Of a stretch of DNA of 64,000 nucleotides, positions 11,479 to 22,857 are shown piece after piece. The stretch comes from Cladopsammia gracilis (lineage: Eukaryota; Cnidaria; Anthozoa; Scleractinia; Dendrophylliidae). The notes under the pieces were generated by a model. That model searched no databases and was not told the origin of the DNA. It saw nothing but the letters and a program-made list of their open reading frames with translations. The stretch lies in contig JAJGOT010000201.1 in the NCBI GenBank assembly GCA_022457155.1, forward strand, positions 1,321,001-1,385,000, given 5' to 3'. The position numbers were made by a program, and so were the translations under genes. Within the stretch, counting starts at the first letter, position 1. Every line of letters starts with the position of its first letter.

Positions 11479-11556
11479 CTTTGTATCACAGCCAATCTGA
11501 GCATACGGACAGGCGATCACTGTCAACGGACATTCGTTGTCAATATGAGATGAAAT
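11479..11556 (-). CDS. TRAF gene exon 6: last TRAF-type zinc finger
   Basis: 78 nt between CTTAG|ATTTCA and ACAAAG|GTAATT, phase 0. It encodes ISSHIDNECPLTVIACPYAQ followed by IGCDTK. The H-x4-C and C-x6-C spacing completes the finger started upstream. Confidence 0.87.
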
Positions 11557-11780
11557 CTAAGTAGACGATAAATGAACATTATAAAATTCATTAATAATTC
11601 ATAAGGAAAATACAAAAGAAATGAATGTTTAATGAAGGTTTGTAAACCCCAATACAGATCAACTGAGTTGATGAATTATTAAACAGTAGCATTAACTTTT
11701 GATACAGATCTCTGCTGAGCTAATTAGTATGCATCAACTTTTCATACAGATCTCTACTCATTGTTTCATTTCATGAGTCA

Positions 11781-11881
11781 GATAAAATATTCGCGTCCGA
11801 TCTGTATGGGCGTTTACAATGGCGAGCTGAAGGCGAGCCATTGTAAACGCCCATATACAGATCGGACGCGAATATTTTATC
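11781..11881. repeat. Foldback with 43-bp arms
   Basis: GATAAAATATTCGCGTCCGA.. and its complement flank a 13-bp loop (CGAGCTGAAGGCG). It lies in a TRAF intron-side region upstream of exon 6 and has no coding content. Confidence 0.85.
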
Positions 11882-12223
11882 TATCACTTATATCAACAAC
11901 AATATAAATAATACTATTTACTAAATTTCAACAAATATTCACCTTAACAAAGAGTTCACAAACCATTTAATGAGAGGGAAGCAAAAACAATATTTGTGTA
12001 TCCTTGTGACAGCATTCCATCAAGGGGGAGTGGTAATGCCCTAAGTTGCTTCATACTAGGAAAAGTAAGTTTGGCTGCAACGGCTGTAAATGTCGATAAA
12101 TGGAACTCCTGCGTCCCGACTTTAATTTTACCTATCCACTAACGATGGAGTTCGAAGCTCAAAGAATGTATACGAGTTATTATATATAAAGCACTGGGAA
12201 ACATAAGTGCAAGTCTACTGTAC

Positions 12224-12298
12224 CTCTTCTCGAGCAATGATCTCGCCGCAGCTATTTGGACATTCAACGGGTTTCTTCTTGCAGTTATCAACATGCTC
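12224..12298 (-). CDS. TRAF gene exon 5: TRAF-type zinc finger
   Basis: 75 nt between CCACAG|GAG and GAAGAG|GTACAG, phase 0. It encodes EHVDNCKKKPVECPNSCGE and a short basic tail. The H-x4-C then C-x3-C pattern continues the finger array. Confidence 0.87.
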
Positions 12299-12479
12299 CT
12301 GTGGACAGAAAAACATGTAATGTTTTATGTATTTACATTCACACTGTACTTATCCCCAGTCTTATATTGGTTTAAAATGTATAAAAAAAACCGTAAGCCC
12401 TTTTGGCTGCAAAGTAACTTTACATAACGTGGCTTGACAAATACGTTTATTGCGGTCCTACTTGTACTAACCGTAGATT

Positions 12480-14139
12480 GTAGCGGAGCTCTCTCGGGCC
12501 GAAGGCCGTTCACGTAGCTCCATACTCAAAGAACACCTATGCCCGTCATTTTTCATGGCCATGGCTAGAGGAATGTTTCGCGAGCGCGTCCGTGGGTGTG
12601 TCCGTCCCCCCGTCCGTGTATTGCGCAGGGCTAGCTCGCGGGCGCGTATGACGTTGCAAAACATGCGCATATGACGTCACAAAACGTCCGGGATCTTAGC
12701 AATTTTCAAACCAAAGCGAGGCTCTGTTTTTCGCGCGGCTACACGGAAGAGAAAATAAGTCGTCGCTTATCTACGACCCAATGTACATGTATAAAGCAAA
12801 GTGATCATTTCTATCAGCATGTTGTACCAAATTTATTTTCCAAGTAAAGTCTTCAAAGCCAAGAAGCACCGGGGTTTTCTAACTTTCTCACTGGTCGTAT
12901 TTTTCATAATATGGGATAGTCAGATGGTGCCTAATATATATAGATAGGTTTTGTCTAACAGCGGAGCTCTCTGAACAGAAAGCTATGATAAGCTTAACTG
13001 AAATGAAAGGTCGGTAGAACAAGAATCAAGATTTACAACCAGGCTATTTTTCAATTTTAGCAATTCTCAAAAACGGTAGTACGCAACCGTCTGCACAGTA
13101 CATTTAGACCGTACAAAAGTTCACAAAAACTCTTTTTTTTTTCTCGTTCTAGAAAAACTAGTATGACTAATTTTCGAATAAAATACACCCGTTGCGTGTC
13201 AAAAATTGGCCGAGAAACTGATTTGGAAATCAAAATTGCAAAAAATATACAAACATATTTGCATATTAAACGACGCGAGTGAAGTAAGAACTATAAAATC
13301 AAAGTCTTGTTTTGTTTACATAAAATCGCTTTTCAACCTATGTACTGAATGAACAAACACATAAAAATGGACAACACAATCTTCTTTCGAAAAATTTTAT
13401 TCAAATCTCCATAAATTTATGTTTAAAAGCAAACCATTTATAGCGCATCGAGGCCGAGCTGTCTTCGATGAAAGAAATCAAAACGACCGAATTTGAGCAC
13501 GTTTTATAAACAATTCTCCAAAACTAACGAGAAGACAAAGAAAAAGTCAGTCACGGATTGATATAAACATAAATTCCCATCGAAAAATGTAATTTGTTTT
13601 ACCTTTAAGTCCCTCGACCGCTGGAAATTCTTTACAGTTCTGAAATCCGAAGTGAGAAACATCTCCCCGCATTGCCCACGCATTGATAAAAACGTATGAA
13701 GTTCCTCGAAGCAAGATTTCATCCCTGAAAGCTCTTCTTTTTCCACTATAGCGGCTTCTGAGTATCTCTTAATTAGTATCCCTGTCTTGAGTAGCAAACC
13801 GCAAAAAAAATGTACGGAAATAACGACTCTAATTTGAAACGGTTTTTCCTGCTAAACACAGCAAAACATCAAAGTGTTTACCGAGCTGACGTGACATTCG
13901 GCCGTGTAGCCGCGCGAAAAACAAACCCTCGCTTTGGTTTGGAAATTGCTAAGATCCCGGATGTTGCGTGACGTCATACGCGCATGTTTTGCGACGTAAT
14001 ACGCGCCCGCGAGTTAGCCCTGCCCAACGGCACACGGACCGACGCGCCCGCGAAACATTCCGCTAGCCATGACAATGAAAAATGAAGGGCATACGTTTTA
14101 GGAGTATGGCGTTACGCGAGCGGGCCAGAGCTCCGCTAC
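12480..14139. mobile_element. Long-inverted-repeat element (family 1), copy 1
   Basis: Ends GTAGCGGAGCTCTCTCGGGCC and its counterpart ..GGGCCAGAGCTCCGCTAC. Next to each end lie CCATGGCTAG.GGAATGTTTCGCG and GCGCATGTTTTGC/GACGTCATACGCGC words in opposite orientation. Inside, the minus strand carries the exon described at 13613-13797. It sits in the TRAF intron between exons 4 and 5. Confidence 0.7.
13613..13797 (-). pseudogene. Captured exon in family-1 element
   Basis: The minus strand encodes LLKTGILIKRYSEAAIVEKE, ELSGMKSCFEELHTF and ends KNFQRSRDLK before a donor-like GTAAAA. Diverged copies of the same exon lie at 18957-18754 (minus), about 19340-19510 (plus) and 54610-54410 (minus), always inside family-1 sequence. 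The protein family is not recognised. A shared splice donor suggests a host exon picked up by the element, or the element's own gene. Confidence 0.5.
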
Positions 14140-14305
14140 AAAGAGCTTTAGTTGTAAATAGATGGAACATGGTTACAAAGAACCGTTAGTTAGGGCTGAT
14201 ACATTTAAGTTATAGTACACTGGGAGTGGGGCAGTATAGCCTTTACTGCTACTGTAGACCTGCGTATCTACCCAAATTTCTGAATTCCTTTGTATTTTTA
14301 CATAC

Positions 14306-14470
14306 TTGAAGCAGACACTTTGGATGCGGCTCACTGCAGTGATCACAAGCCACAATCCTCCACTGACATTCGGTGATCACATGTTCTTCAAGATCGCTTC
14401 TTGATTTTATGACTTCGCAGTTAACATTTGTGCAAGAGACAAGTTTGAAAGAGCATGACGACAGGTGATC
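14306..14470 (-). CDS. TRAF gene exon 4: TRAF-type zinc fingers
   Basis: 165 nt between CAACAG|GATCAC and CTTCAA|GTATGT, phase 0 at both ends. It encodes 55 residues starting DHLSSCSFKLVSC, with CTNVNC, LEEHVITEC and ACDHCSEPHPKC. The repeated C-x-C/H-x-C spacing is that of zf-TRAF fingers. Confidence 0.88.
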
Positions 14471-15526
14471 CTGTTGAAACCAATGAAAAAAATATCATTT
14501 GATGTCTTGTTAATACACAAGATCATCTCAAACTCATTAATTATTAGTTCATGCCGTTATTTTTCTGGTCAGGAGGATGAGTTAAGAAATCCAATGAAAC
14601 ACGAGTTGAAAAACACATGTGTTTCAACAAAAACTGGGTAAGAAACATATGCACCAACCAGGCAAATTTAAACTCAATTCTATGGCAGACCAGAAGAAAG
14701 AAGCAAAAATTGGAAAGCGATGAAAGAGTTGTTTGACAGCTTTTAATAGAGGTCGCGAACCAAGTGAAAACTCCCAGGAACAAGACATTTATGTTTGTCG
14801 TTTTGCATGTGTTGTCCTGTATGAACATAAAATAAAGCACATGCTATCAAAACGCTAAACTTGAAAGTCTTGTTCATACATGTACGAGTCTTCAATTGAC
14901 CTGCTTCTCTTACGAAATGCCAACAGCTCACGTTCAATGCTTTCCTCTTTTTTGTTTCCTTCTCCTTACCTGATAAAAGTTTGACTTTTTTCTTGCCGAA
15001 GCAACAAACCATCCCGTATTACAACTTGCACAACACGCTACTGACGTTTGAATAAAACGTTGTTTGTTTGCCCAACCTTACAGATTGTTAGCAGGAAAGG
15101 ATTATTGTGAAAACTACTACCGAAATTCGTTGTCCTTGATCATGCAGCAACTTGAACAAATAGCATAAACGATGTACGATTTAAAATAAGCCGAAACAAA
15201 GACCCCGATGAACAAATTAAGATGAAATGATAAGATTCTACATGAATAAATTCGGTAAAAAAGTACTGTTTCAATGAGAAAGGTAATTATTCTAATTTTG
15301 CTTGTTGGAGAAGTTAAAACAATACTCGTGCTTCGCGTTTTATCGGGTTTCCAAACACCTCGAAACAATTAAAAGCCGGAGTTAGGGGTAGAACTACCTC
15401 TTGATGTTAAGGAAAGTAATTTAACATGGGTGTTGACCCTAGCTTCTATTTTATAAACAAGTATCTTGGCTGTTTCTTCATTCTTGAAAAATACAATAAG
15501 GTGTTGTGATTACAATTAATAATTAA

Positions 15527-16508
15527 ATTATGAGCTCGAGATTTCTATCGCGTGATAGTTGATGAGGGCGAAGCCGGAGTCAACTATCAAGCGATAGAAA
15601 TCAAGAACGAATAATCTAATTGTTTCAAGGCACTTCGAAAACGCGAAGAAGCGGCCGCCATTAGGCTACTCACTCTACTCACTTTCTACAACAGAATAGC
15701 AGAGGCGGATCCAGGAATGCTTGATTGGGGGGGGGGGAGGTCCAAACGTTGATTCAGAAAACACTGTTGAATATTTTTTGTGGCAAATTACTTCTCCCCC
15801 ACACCTCCCCCTACTCCCCAGTCGCGGTTGCACAATAGGGAGCTTAAGCAACCACGACGGTGACGGCAGCCAGAACGGCAAAAAACAATAGGTTTTATAA
15901 GTAAACGCAATGCCTCTGCACGTGCGTTTTATATTTTGGTACATTTCTTTGCCGTTCCTGCAAAACAACAACGTCAAATGATCTATAGGTTTTGTGGAGA
16001 ACGTGAACACACGACGGTTAATTTTCCTTTCTCCATTTGAACTGGAAAGCCATCCCTTCAAATTCAGCTCCTTGAAGAACCAGTCACATTAGACAAACTA
16101 AACAAATTGGAACAACTGCAAAGTAGTTTAAAATAGCGCGAATCCTTTTTTTCAAGTAACGTTTTCCTTAGCGTTGCTGGTCCCTTATCGTCTACATAAA
16201 TTCTACTCTAAATTCTATGCCTGGTATTTAGTTTAGTCGCAAAATACAAGGTGCATTTCATTAAAAAAAAATCGGCCAGTTGAATAGTGATATGCGATCC
16301 TGTCGATGCAAAAATTTCAGTGTCAAACAAATAGTTAAAAAACACAGGTCTGATGAGGAGGGGAGTCCGGGCCCCCCGAACCCCCCACCCCTCCCCCCAA
16401 GGATCCGCCACTGAATAGATAATGAGTAGTATAGCCAATAAGAGGACAGCATTCGTGATAGAACGCTATAAATCTACTAGAACGCGATAGAAATCTCGAG
16501 CTCATAAT
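15527..16508. mobile_element. Non-autonomous element, ATTATGAGCTCGAGATTTCT ends
   Basis: A 26-bp terminal inverted repeat (ATTATGAGCTCGAGATTTCT.. and its complement ending 16508) encloses about 980 bp. A small foldback GATTTCTATCGCGTGATAGTT.. lies inside the left end (15541-15601), and another MITE is nested at 15700-16413. Confidence 0.75.
15700..16413. mobile_element. MITE with CAG.GGCGGATCC ends
   Basis: CAGAGGCGGATCC at the left and GGATCCGCCACTG at the right form terminal inverted repeats, followed inward by a G run and a C run. AATAG flanks both sides (15695-15699, 16414-16418) as a possible 5-bp target duplication. Confidence 0.7.
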
Positions 16509-16509
16509 G

Positions 16510-17360
16510 TAATTGTTAAATATACAGTAAGGCCTTGTGATTAGTACGACTGAAACGTAAGTGTACTATTACTGGAATTGGCCATTGTACAATGTAACTA
16601 CATAATTACTTCAACAACAGACAAGGGAAACCGTATTTTAATTTTTCCAGTACATTTTCCTTATAGATACAACCCACTTTTTGTCAACTTACAGTACCTG
16701 ACTTTTCCAAATAAGGACCAATTTCAAAATATGGATAATGAATGATAGACTATAATTGACAGACAGACAAATAGAGAGACAAGCCTGGCTGACACTTACA
16801 AAATGACAATAACACAATCCCAAACATCTACTGTATTTTGTTTTTAATTTTTTTAACCCAATTTATCTTGTTATATAGCTGGTGTTTTTCTCAATACAAC
16901 GTGGGCATTCATTGGTTGATTCATGTCTCACATCACATCTAACAAACAAACTGTTTCTCGCCAAACGTCCATGAGCGAGCAACATTTGCAACATTTTGAT
17001 GTCAGAGGGAAACAGTGCACTATTGCCAGCTGGCGCACGTGATCAGTCCGTGACAAAAGGTTCCATGCTTATGATGCCTTGGTTGCTATATAACAAATCA
17101 CTTAATAACTGATCCCTCGGGAAACAGTGAATTTTGTTTTGATTCACGGGAAACAAAATCCATTTTTCCCGCGGGATAAGTCAGTAAGTCTTTATTACAT
17201 ATCCTGCATGCCTCCACCTTGAATAGCTCATGATCATGATATGCAGAGGGCAAGTGAATTTTTTGTTTATAATAATTATTAGCTAAGATGATTGATAAAT
17301 AAAGATTTGTTGTTATTGTTGATACATATCTTTAATAATTTTGGATCTGTTTTTAAAATC
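16510..17360. other. No exon seen (TRAF intron)
   Basis: AT-rich intron sequence. Diverged repeat text around 16960-17170 with GGGAAACAGTGAATTTTG/CACGGGAAACAAAATCC words suggests an old MITE. Confidence 0.35.
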
Positions 17361-17362
17361 CT

Positions 17363-17509
17363 GGCCCCGGTTGTTGAAAAGGTGGATAGCGCTATCCACT
17401 GGATAAATCACTATCCAGCGAATAACACAAAGGATTTTGTTAATACTTATCCACCGGATAGTGATTTATCCGGTGGATAGCGCTATCCACCTTTTCAACA
17501 ACCGGGGCC
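17363..17509. mobile_element. Palindromic MITE, GGCCCCGGTTGTTGAAAAGG ends
   Basis: GGCCCCGGTTGTTGAAAAGG.. pairs with its exact complement ending at 17509. The arms continue with GTGGATAGCGCTATCCA. Non-coding, and located just upstream of TRAF exon 3's donor side. Confidence 0.88.
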
Positions 17510-17591
17510 TGAAGTATATGACCATTCAAATGCAAACTGCCGAATGAGCACTAAAAGTAGCTTACACGTGATACCTGATAATTATTATTAC

Positions 17592-17693
17592 CTCTTTCTC
17601 TCTTAGTTCACCAGTCCACTCACAGCCACCACTTGGACATTTTATGACAAGTGAGAGAATTTTCCTTCCAGTGGCTTTGTCAGGAAAAATATC
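17592..17693 (-). CDS. TRAF gene exon 3: RING-zinc finger linker and first CxxxC
   Basis: 102 nt between TTATAG|GAT and GAG|GTAATA, encoding DIFPDKATGRKILSL, VIKCPSGGCEWTGELREKE. The FPDKA..RKILSL and GCEWTGEL text is typical of the segment after the RING in TRAF proteins. Confidence 0.88.
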
Positions 17694-18003
17694 CTATAAA
17701 ATGAATAGAATTTAATAAGCATTTACATATGCCATACATTTATTTCAAATTATTTTCTGAACTTGTGCCCAATTTCAACACAAACTGGAGCGAATCTTCT
17801 ATGCACAGTTCCTGATTGTTTGGTGAGTTGGACTGCATGTGCACTCTATTCTATATGTAATAAGGTGTACCTACAGGTGCTAGTTACATGAGGTACAATT
17901 TTCACTAAATACATTTATTTGCTTTCCTGTGTCTTAAGAACATTTATACATCTCTATCTTATCTACATAAATAACTCCAAAATCCTTCAGTTGCCACTGG
18001 ATA

Positions 18004-18187
18004 GTTCGATAAGTGTGATAAGAAGTGCAATAAAACAGGGTTATGTGCAGTGCTGGCTAACAAAAGATAGAATATAATAAAAATTCAAACAAGCAGTTCG
18101 ATAAGTGTGATAAGAAGTGCAATAAAACAGGGTTATGTGCAGTGCTGGCTAACAAAAGATAGAATATAATAAAAATTCAAACAAGCA
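18004..18187. repeat. Two tandem copies of a 92-bp unit
   Basis: GTTCGATAAGTGTGATAAGA.. starts at 18004 and again at 18096, with apparently identical 92-bp units. Confidence 0.9.
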
Positions 18188-18542
18188 GGTGGGCATTTAC
18201 TGCGGACTTGAGGCACTCTGTCGTTTCCGATGTTATAATTAATCTCAGGCTGCATTGATTGGATTGCTTATTCAAACCAGTTTGCAATACATTAATCCAA
18301 AGATCGGTGAGAGAGATTTTTGACATTCCTACGTTTTAGGGTTAAATTATGGCCATAGCATTATAGTAATTTGCATTATTTGGTATTAATTAATTTACCA
18401 GTAAGTATCAATAGCAATTATCGTTTTCAGCACTCATGCACAAAGCGCGTATGAGGTAAGGTTTACCCTCCGTTTTTCTTTTCTTTTTTTGGTGTCACAT
18501 TAGTGCATGCAAATTTATGCATGCATATTTTAATATATACAT

Positions 18543-19830
18543 AGCCCAAGCCTAACAGCGTCGCACTTTGAACAAGCTTAACTAAGGTGAAACTTAACTA
18601 AGGTTAAGCTCTCTCCGATGAAATTCAAGAGATCGATATGACTGAATTTAAGCACGTTTTAAAATCAATTCTGCAAAACTAACAATAACACTAATAAAAA
18701 GTCACTCACAGATTGATATCAACATAAATTCTCATCGCAAACTGTAATCTGTTTTACCTTGAAGTCCCTCGCTTGCTTGGAAATTCAAATCTCCGCTTCT
18801 GGTTCTGAAATCCGTAGAAAACCAACATCTCCCGCATTGATAAAAAAAGTAATACATGAAGTTCCTCGAAGCAAGATTTTATCCCTGAAAGCTCGTCTTT
18901 TTCCACTAAAGGGGCTTCTGAGTATACCTTAATTAGTATCCCTGTCTTGAGTAGCAAACCGCGAAAAAATGCAGGAAAATAACGACTTTAATTCTCCGCT
19001 AGACACAACAAAACAACTAAAGTGTTTACCGAGCTCACGGCTGTGTGGCCGCGCGAAAAACAAAGCCTTGCTTTCAAGATCCCGGATGTTGTTCCAACAC
19101 GGCGGGCGGGTGGACGCGCCCGCGAAACATTCCGCTAGCCATGACCATGAAAAATGACGGCATAGGTTCTATGAGTATGGGGCTGCGCAGCCAGGCCTTC
19201 GGCCTCGCAAGTGCTCCACTATTATTTACCGGGTCGTCAGGTCACATCAAAAATGGCTGCCACGCTCGGCATCATGTGCTTGGTTTTCAAAACCATAGTT
19301 TTGTCTTATCGGAGTAATAACACACATTTAAAATATTCAAAATGGACTGAAATAGAAAGCTTTAAAGAATACTCAGAAGCCGCTGTAGTGGAGAAAAAGG
19401 AGAGCTTTAAGCGACGAAATCTTGCTTCGAAGAACTTCATACATTTTTATCAATGCAGGGCGATGTTTCTTTCAAGTAGCCGAGTCAAACCGAGGGACTT
19501 TATCGTAAAAGAAATTACATTTTTCGATGGGAAATTATGTTGATATCAATTTGTGATTGACCTTTTTAATAGTTCTAACTTCACAAGCGTCGCCTTATGC
19601 AAGTCTGTATGTTTTGCAATTTTCATTTCCAAATCAGTTTCTCGGGTAATTTTCGATATACAACTGGTGTATGTTATTCGAAAATTAGTCATACTAGTTA
19701 TTCTAGACCGAGAAAAGGTTTTTGTGCACTCTAATAGACGGTCGCGTAATTCTGTTTTTAAGATTCGCTAAACTGAATTGAAAAATAGCCCGGTCGTTTA
19801 CTGATTTCATTGCTTTTAAAAGTAGTCTTT
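18543..19830. mobile_element. Family-1 long-inverted-repeat sequence, copies 2 and 3
   Basis: From 18543 (CCTAACAGCGTCGCACTTTG, AACAAGCTTAACTAAGG) to about 19208 the sequence repeats the right arm of the 52.3-55 kb element. From 19211 to about 19830 it runs in the opposite orientation, with the captured exon on the plus strand and a fragment ending in CAGACGGTCGCGTAAT-like text. The two halves meet tail to tail at GGCCTTCGGCC. Confidence 0.6.
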
Positions 19831-20170
19831 TCAAATGTAACGGAAAGAAGTCACTGTTTGCGAAATATTAGACGAGTATGGATTTGATCGGGAATCAATA
19901 AATTAACAAGAGGCTCCAAGCAGCCTATACTCATGCGCATGCGTAAGAAAATTTTATGATATATTTTAAACATGATAAGAAGATGTCCGAAATGGAGAAG
20001 AGTTACTCCTTTCATTCACTCATCGTTCGTGCAAGCCACGTTGTTTACTATTGAATATTTTGGAAATGAAGGCTGTACCACAATGAAGCCAGTTATTCTT
20101 CTAAGTCTTATATATACCAAACGTAAACATTAGTAATGTAAGTAGGGTTGTAGGATACGCTGTCGTGACA

Positions 20171-20427
20171 CTTAAAGGGGCACCTTCAATCAGTGTGCTT
20201 TGCGACATTTTCTGTAATACAGATATTGCTAAACTCGCGAGTGTCTTTGTTCATCCAATTCCATCTTTGCAATCTTTAAGGCTGGCCGTTATAAGCTATC
20301 TATTTAAAGTTGTTTAAGTTTTCATAATTTGATTTTTTTGTCCATTTTGGTTGTGAAATTTCAACTAAAGAAAGAAAAACAATAATGGACGCGCGTAAAG
20401 GACAGTGGTTGAAGGAGTCCCTTTAAG
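20171..20427. mobile_element. MITE, CTTAAAGGGGCACCTTCAA ends
   Basis: CTTAAAGGGGCACCTTCAA at 20171 pairs imperfectly with TTGAAGGAGTCCCTTTAAG ending at 20427. Non-coding. Confidence 0.75.
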
Positions 20428-20569
20428 TAATGCTGTTTTACCGGAAGTGAAAGTAGCCGGAAGTCACTAAACAGAAAGTGTAAATGGCAAAGCTATGAAC
20501 CGGAAGTGCACAATTTAAAATAAGCGTGCATACATTTGCATGCAAAATAGTGACACAAAAACAATTTTT

Positions 20570-20840
20570 GGCCTTTATCATCATGATGATAAATCATCGC
20601 CATCTGATCATCGTTACCATTCTAAATCTTATCTTAATCTCATGTTATTCATATTATACGATCATCAAACTGTTATTTCTTTTACCACCAAACTATCATG
20701 ATATAACCATAATTACTATCATCTTTGTCATCACCACCTTCAACATAATCATCATGATCGCCATCATCATCACAACATCAGATCATCATCATCTTCATTA
20801 TCAAGATCATTGTTTAATTATCATCGTTACCATTAAATAC
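20570..20840. repeat. Degenerate ATC/ATG microsatellite
   Basis: ATCATC-rich tract with many interruptions. The open frame across it is compositional, not a gene. Confidence 0.7.
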
Positions 20841-21000
20841 AGTGTATAAAACTGGTCTCCCTTAAGCCTGCTGACTGAGATGTACACCTTTTAATGGATA
20901 AAGAGAAGTACAAAAAAGAAGTACTGGAAACAACTAGAATTATAGATGCCAATGCAACATTAAAAAAATGTTATGAACCTTCAGTTAAATGATTACTTAC

Positions 21001-21064
21001 TTTATCAGGAATAAGCTCCTCTCTGTCAACAGGACATCTGCATACATTTTGTTCATTGCCTTGC
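21001..21064 (-). CDS. TRAF gene exon 2: end of RING
   Basis: TTTATCAG|GCAAGG at the acceptor and GATAAA|GTAAGT at the donor bound 64 nt. The first base completes the Arg codon left open by exon 1, giving QGNEQNVCRCPVDREELIP. CPVD supplies the last RING ligands. Phase 0 at the end matches exon 3. Confidence 0.85.
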
Positions 21065-21289
21065 CTGATAAATAAACATGCAAATGAAAAGAAATAAAAA
21101 AAATTATATTTTAATGCAACTGTATTTTCCACTTTGTGAAGCTCAATGAGCTTTGTGAAAGCTCAAAATTTGGTAGTCTAACCTGTAATATTTTAAGTCT
21201 TTGCGGTAGGTAATAGGTAACTTAAGGTAACTTTGTTTGTACAGGGTGCTAATGGTCCCTTCTGATCATTGCCGAGGCTGTTATCCATG

Positions 21290-22170
21290 CGGGCCCGTCC
21301 CTTGCATCAGGAGCGTGGCCAAAAGCTTGGTCAGCCTGGCAAAGTCTGGCCGGGCCTTAACCGCGGTCAAACGAGAGAAATTTGCTTAAGTTAAGCAAAG
21401 TACTTAAAATTTAAGGTTGTCATTTTCACTGTTTAAAGTTTAATATATTGCCAATACACTGTCAATTTACCAAACGTTTTAAAAGTTTACCAAAAAAGTT
21501 CTAAGTGTTAAAAAACTGTGAACTGCAGAATTGTCGGCGCCATTAGCCAATATAATTTTGATCAGGCGCAAAGAGTTTTGCTCAGTTTTCAACAGAAAAA
21601 AGCTCATCATTTTGAGAAAAATTAAAAGATAGTAACGTCAACTACTTCTTTATACATCCTTGCCCATATTTCCATTTTATATTAAATAAAATCCCACTAA
21701 ATAAAAAGAAAAACGCTTCGGACGTTTGACCGAGGTGGAGGCCGGGCCACGCTGTCCGGGCTTTTGGTAGCCTGTTCCAGGCTCCGAGATAGTGGGGAAC
21801 GCGCGAAGTAAAAAAAAAGTAAAAAAATCGCGGGGGAAGTTCCCCCGCGATTTTTCCCTATTTTTTTTTTTTTTTTTTTTACTTCGCGCGTTCCCCACTA
21901 TCTCGGAGCCTGGAACAGGCTAGGCTTTTGGCCACGCTTGCCTGGAAAGTGCGGCCTGGAAAAACCTGGCAAGCACGGCCCTGGCCAAGCTTTCTTGGCG
22001 ACCTTGGTTACAGAAACTTGGCTTTCCTGGCCACATATAAGTTCAAGGCCGATTTTTTGTGGCTTCCTTGGCCACAAAAACTCGGCTTTCCCGGCCACAG
22101 TAAGTTCAAGGCCAAGCTTTCTTGGATTTCCTGTCCTGGAAAGCACAACCACAAAAGCCTGGCATTCCTG
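21290..22170. repeat. TGGCC-rich degenerate repeat
   Basis: Dense irregular words such as CTTGGCCAC, GGCCTGG and TTTCTTGG around a nested MITE. It may be a subterminal repeat block of an unidentified element. Overlapping open frames on both strands are shadows of the repeat. Confidence 0.55.
21768..21922. mobile_element. Palindromic MITE with 9-bp target duplication (Mutator-like)
   Basis: Arms of about 75 bp starting TAGCCTGTTCCAGGCTCCGA are perfect complements. GGCTTTTGG occurs immediately on both sides (21759-21767 and 21923-21931). A 9-bp target duplication is the hallmark of MULE/Mutator elements. The loop is an A/T homopolymer. Confidence 0.88.
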
Positions 22171-22857
22171 GATATGCCTCCCTGAGACAAAATATATTTT
22201 GCTAAACTTTGTTAAATAAATTTTTTTCTATTGAAATAGAAAAGTATTCTCTTTTTTACATGATAAATCATCAAAACTCAGTAAAATTACAAACACTTCT
22301 TGGCTCGCTGGAGGTTTTGTTTTAAGAGGCATCGACCTTAAACTTTCGGTAAAATTAGCAGGAGGTTTTCTGCGTCCCGGCCTCGACGTGAAAAATGCTT
22401 CGATGCGATCTTTTGAAGCGGAGGAAACTACCTCGGTGACTGGGAGCTACACAAAGGCGGGTTGATCGGCCCCAGACAAAATGGGAGACATGTCATACAG
22501 GCTTTTGATATCTAACAGGACCGCTTTTTGGGACTAATACATTTTAAATTTAATAGTATGATTTCACATAACGAAAAATTGGTAGTTTCTTGGTGTTGCG
22601 GATGGTGTGATCACCAAATGACGTAAAACAAAAGATTCAATAGAAACTGAACAATACCCACACCACAACACAAAAGCTAACCAACAATGGCTTCCGCAAC
22701 ACCAAGAAACACCCGAAAAATTTGATGCTACTGAGTCTCAAGAATATGATAATGATTCAATTGTAAAATACGCCGTGCAAAAATCAATTGCCCGTGACTT
22801 CAACCATAGCCATTGTTTATTTATTCAATTATTTGTTCACCGGGTGATGAATTTCTT

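Noticed and set aside
20526..20849. 107-codon Ile/His-rich open frame
   Set aside because: Reads through a degenerate ATC microsatellite.
21677..22219. Overlapping open frames on both strands
   Set aside because: Shadows of the TGGCC repeat and the palindromic MITE.
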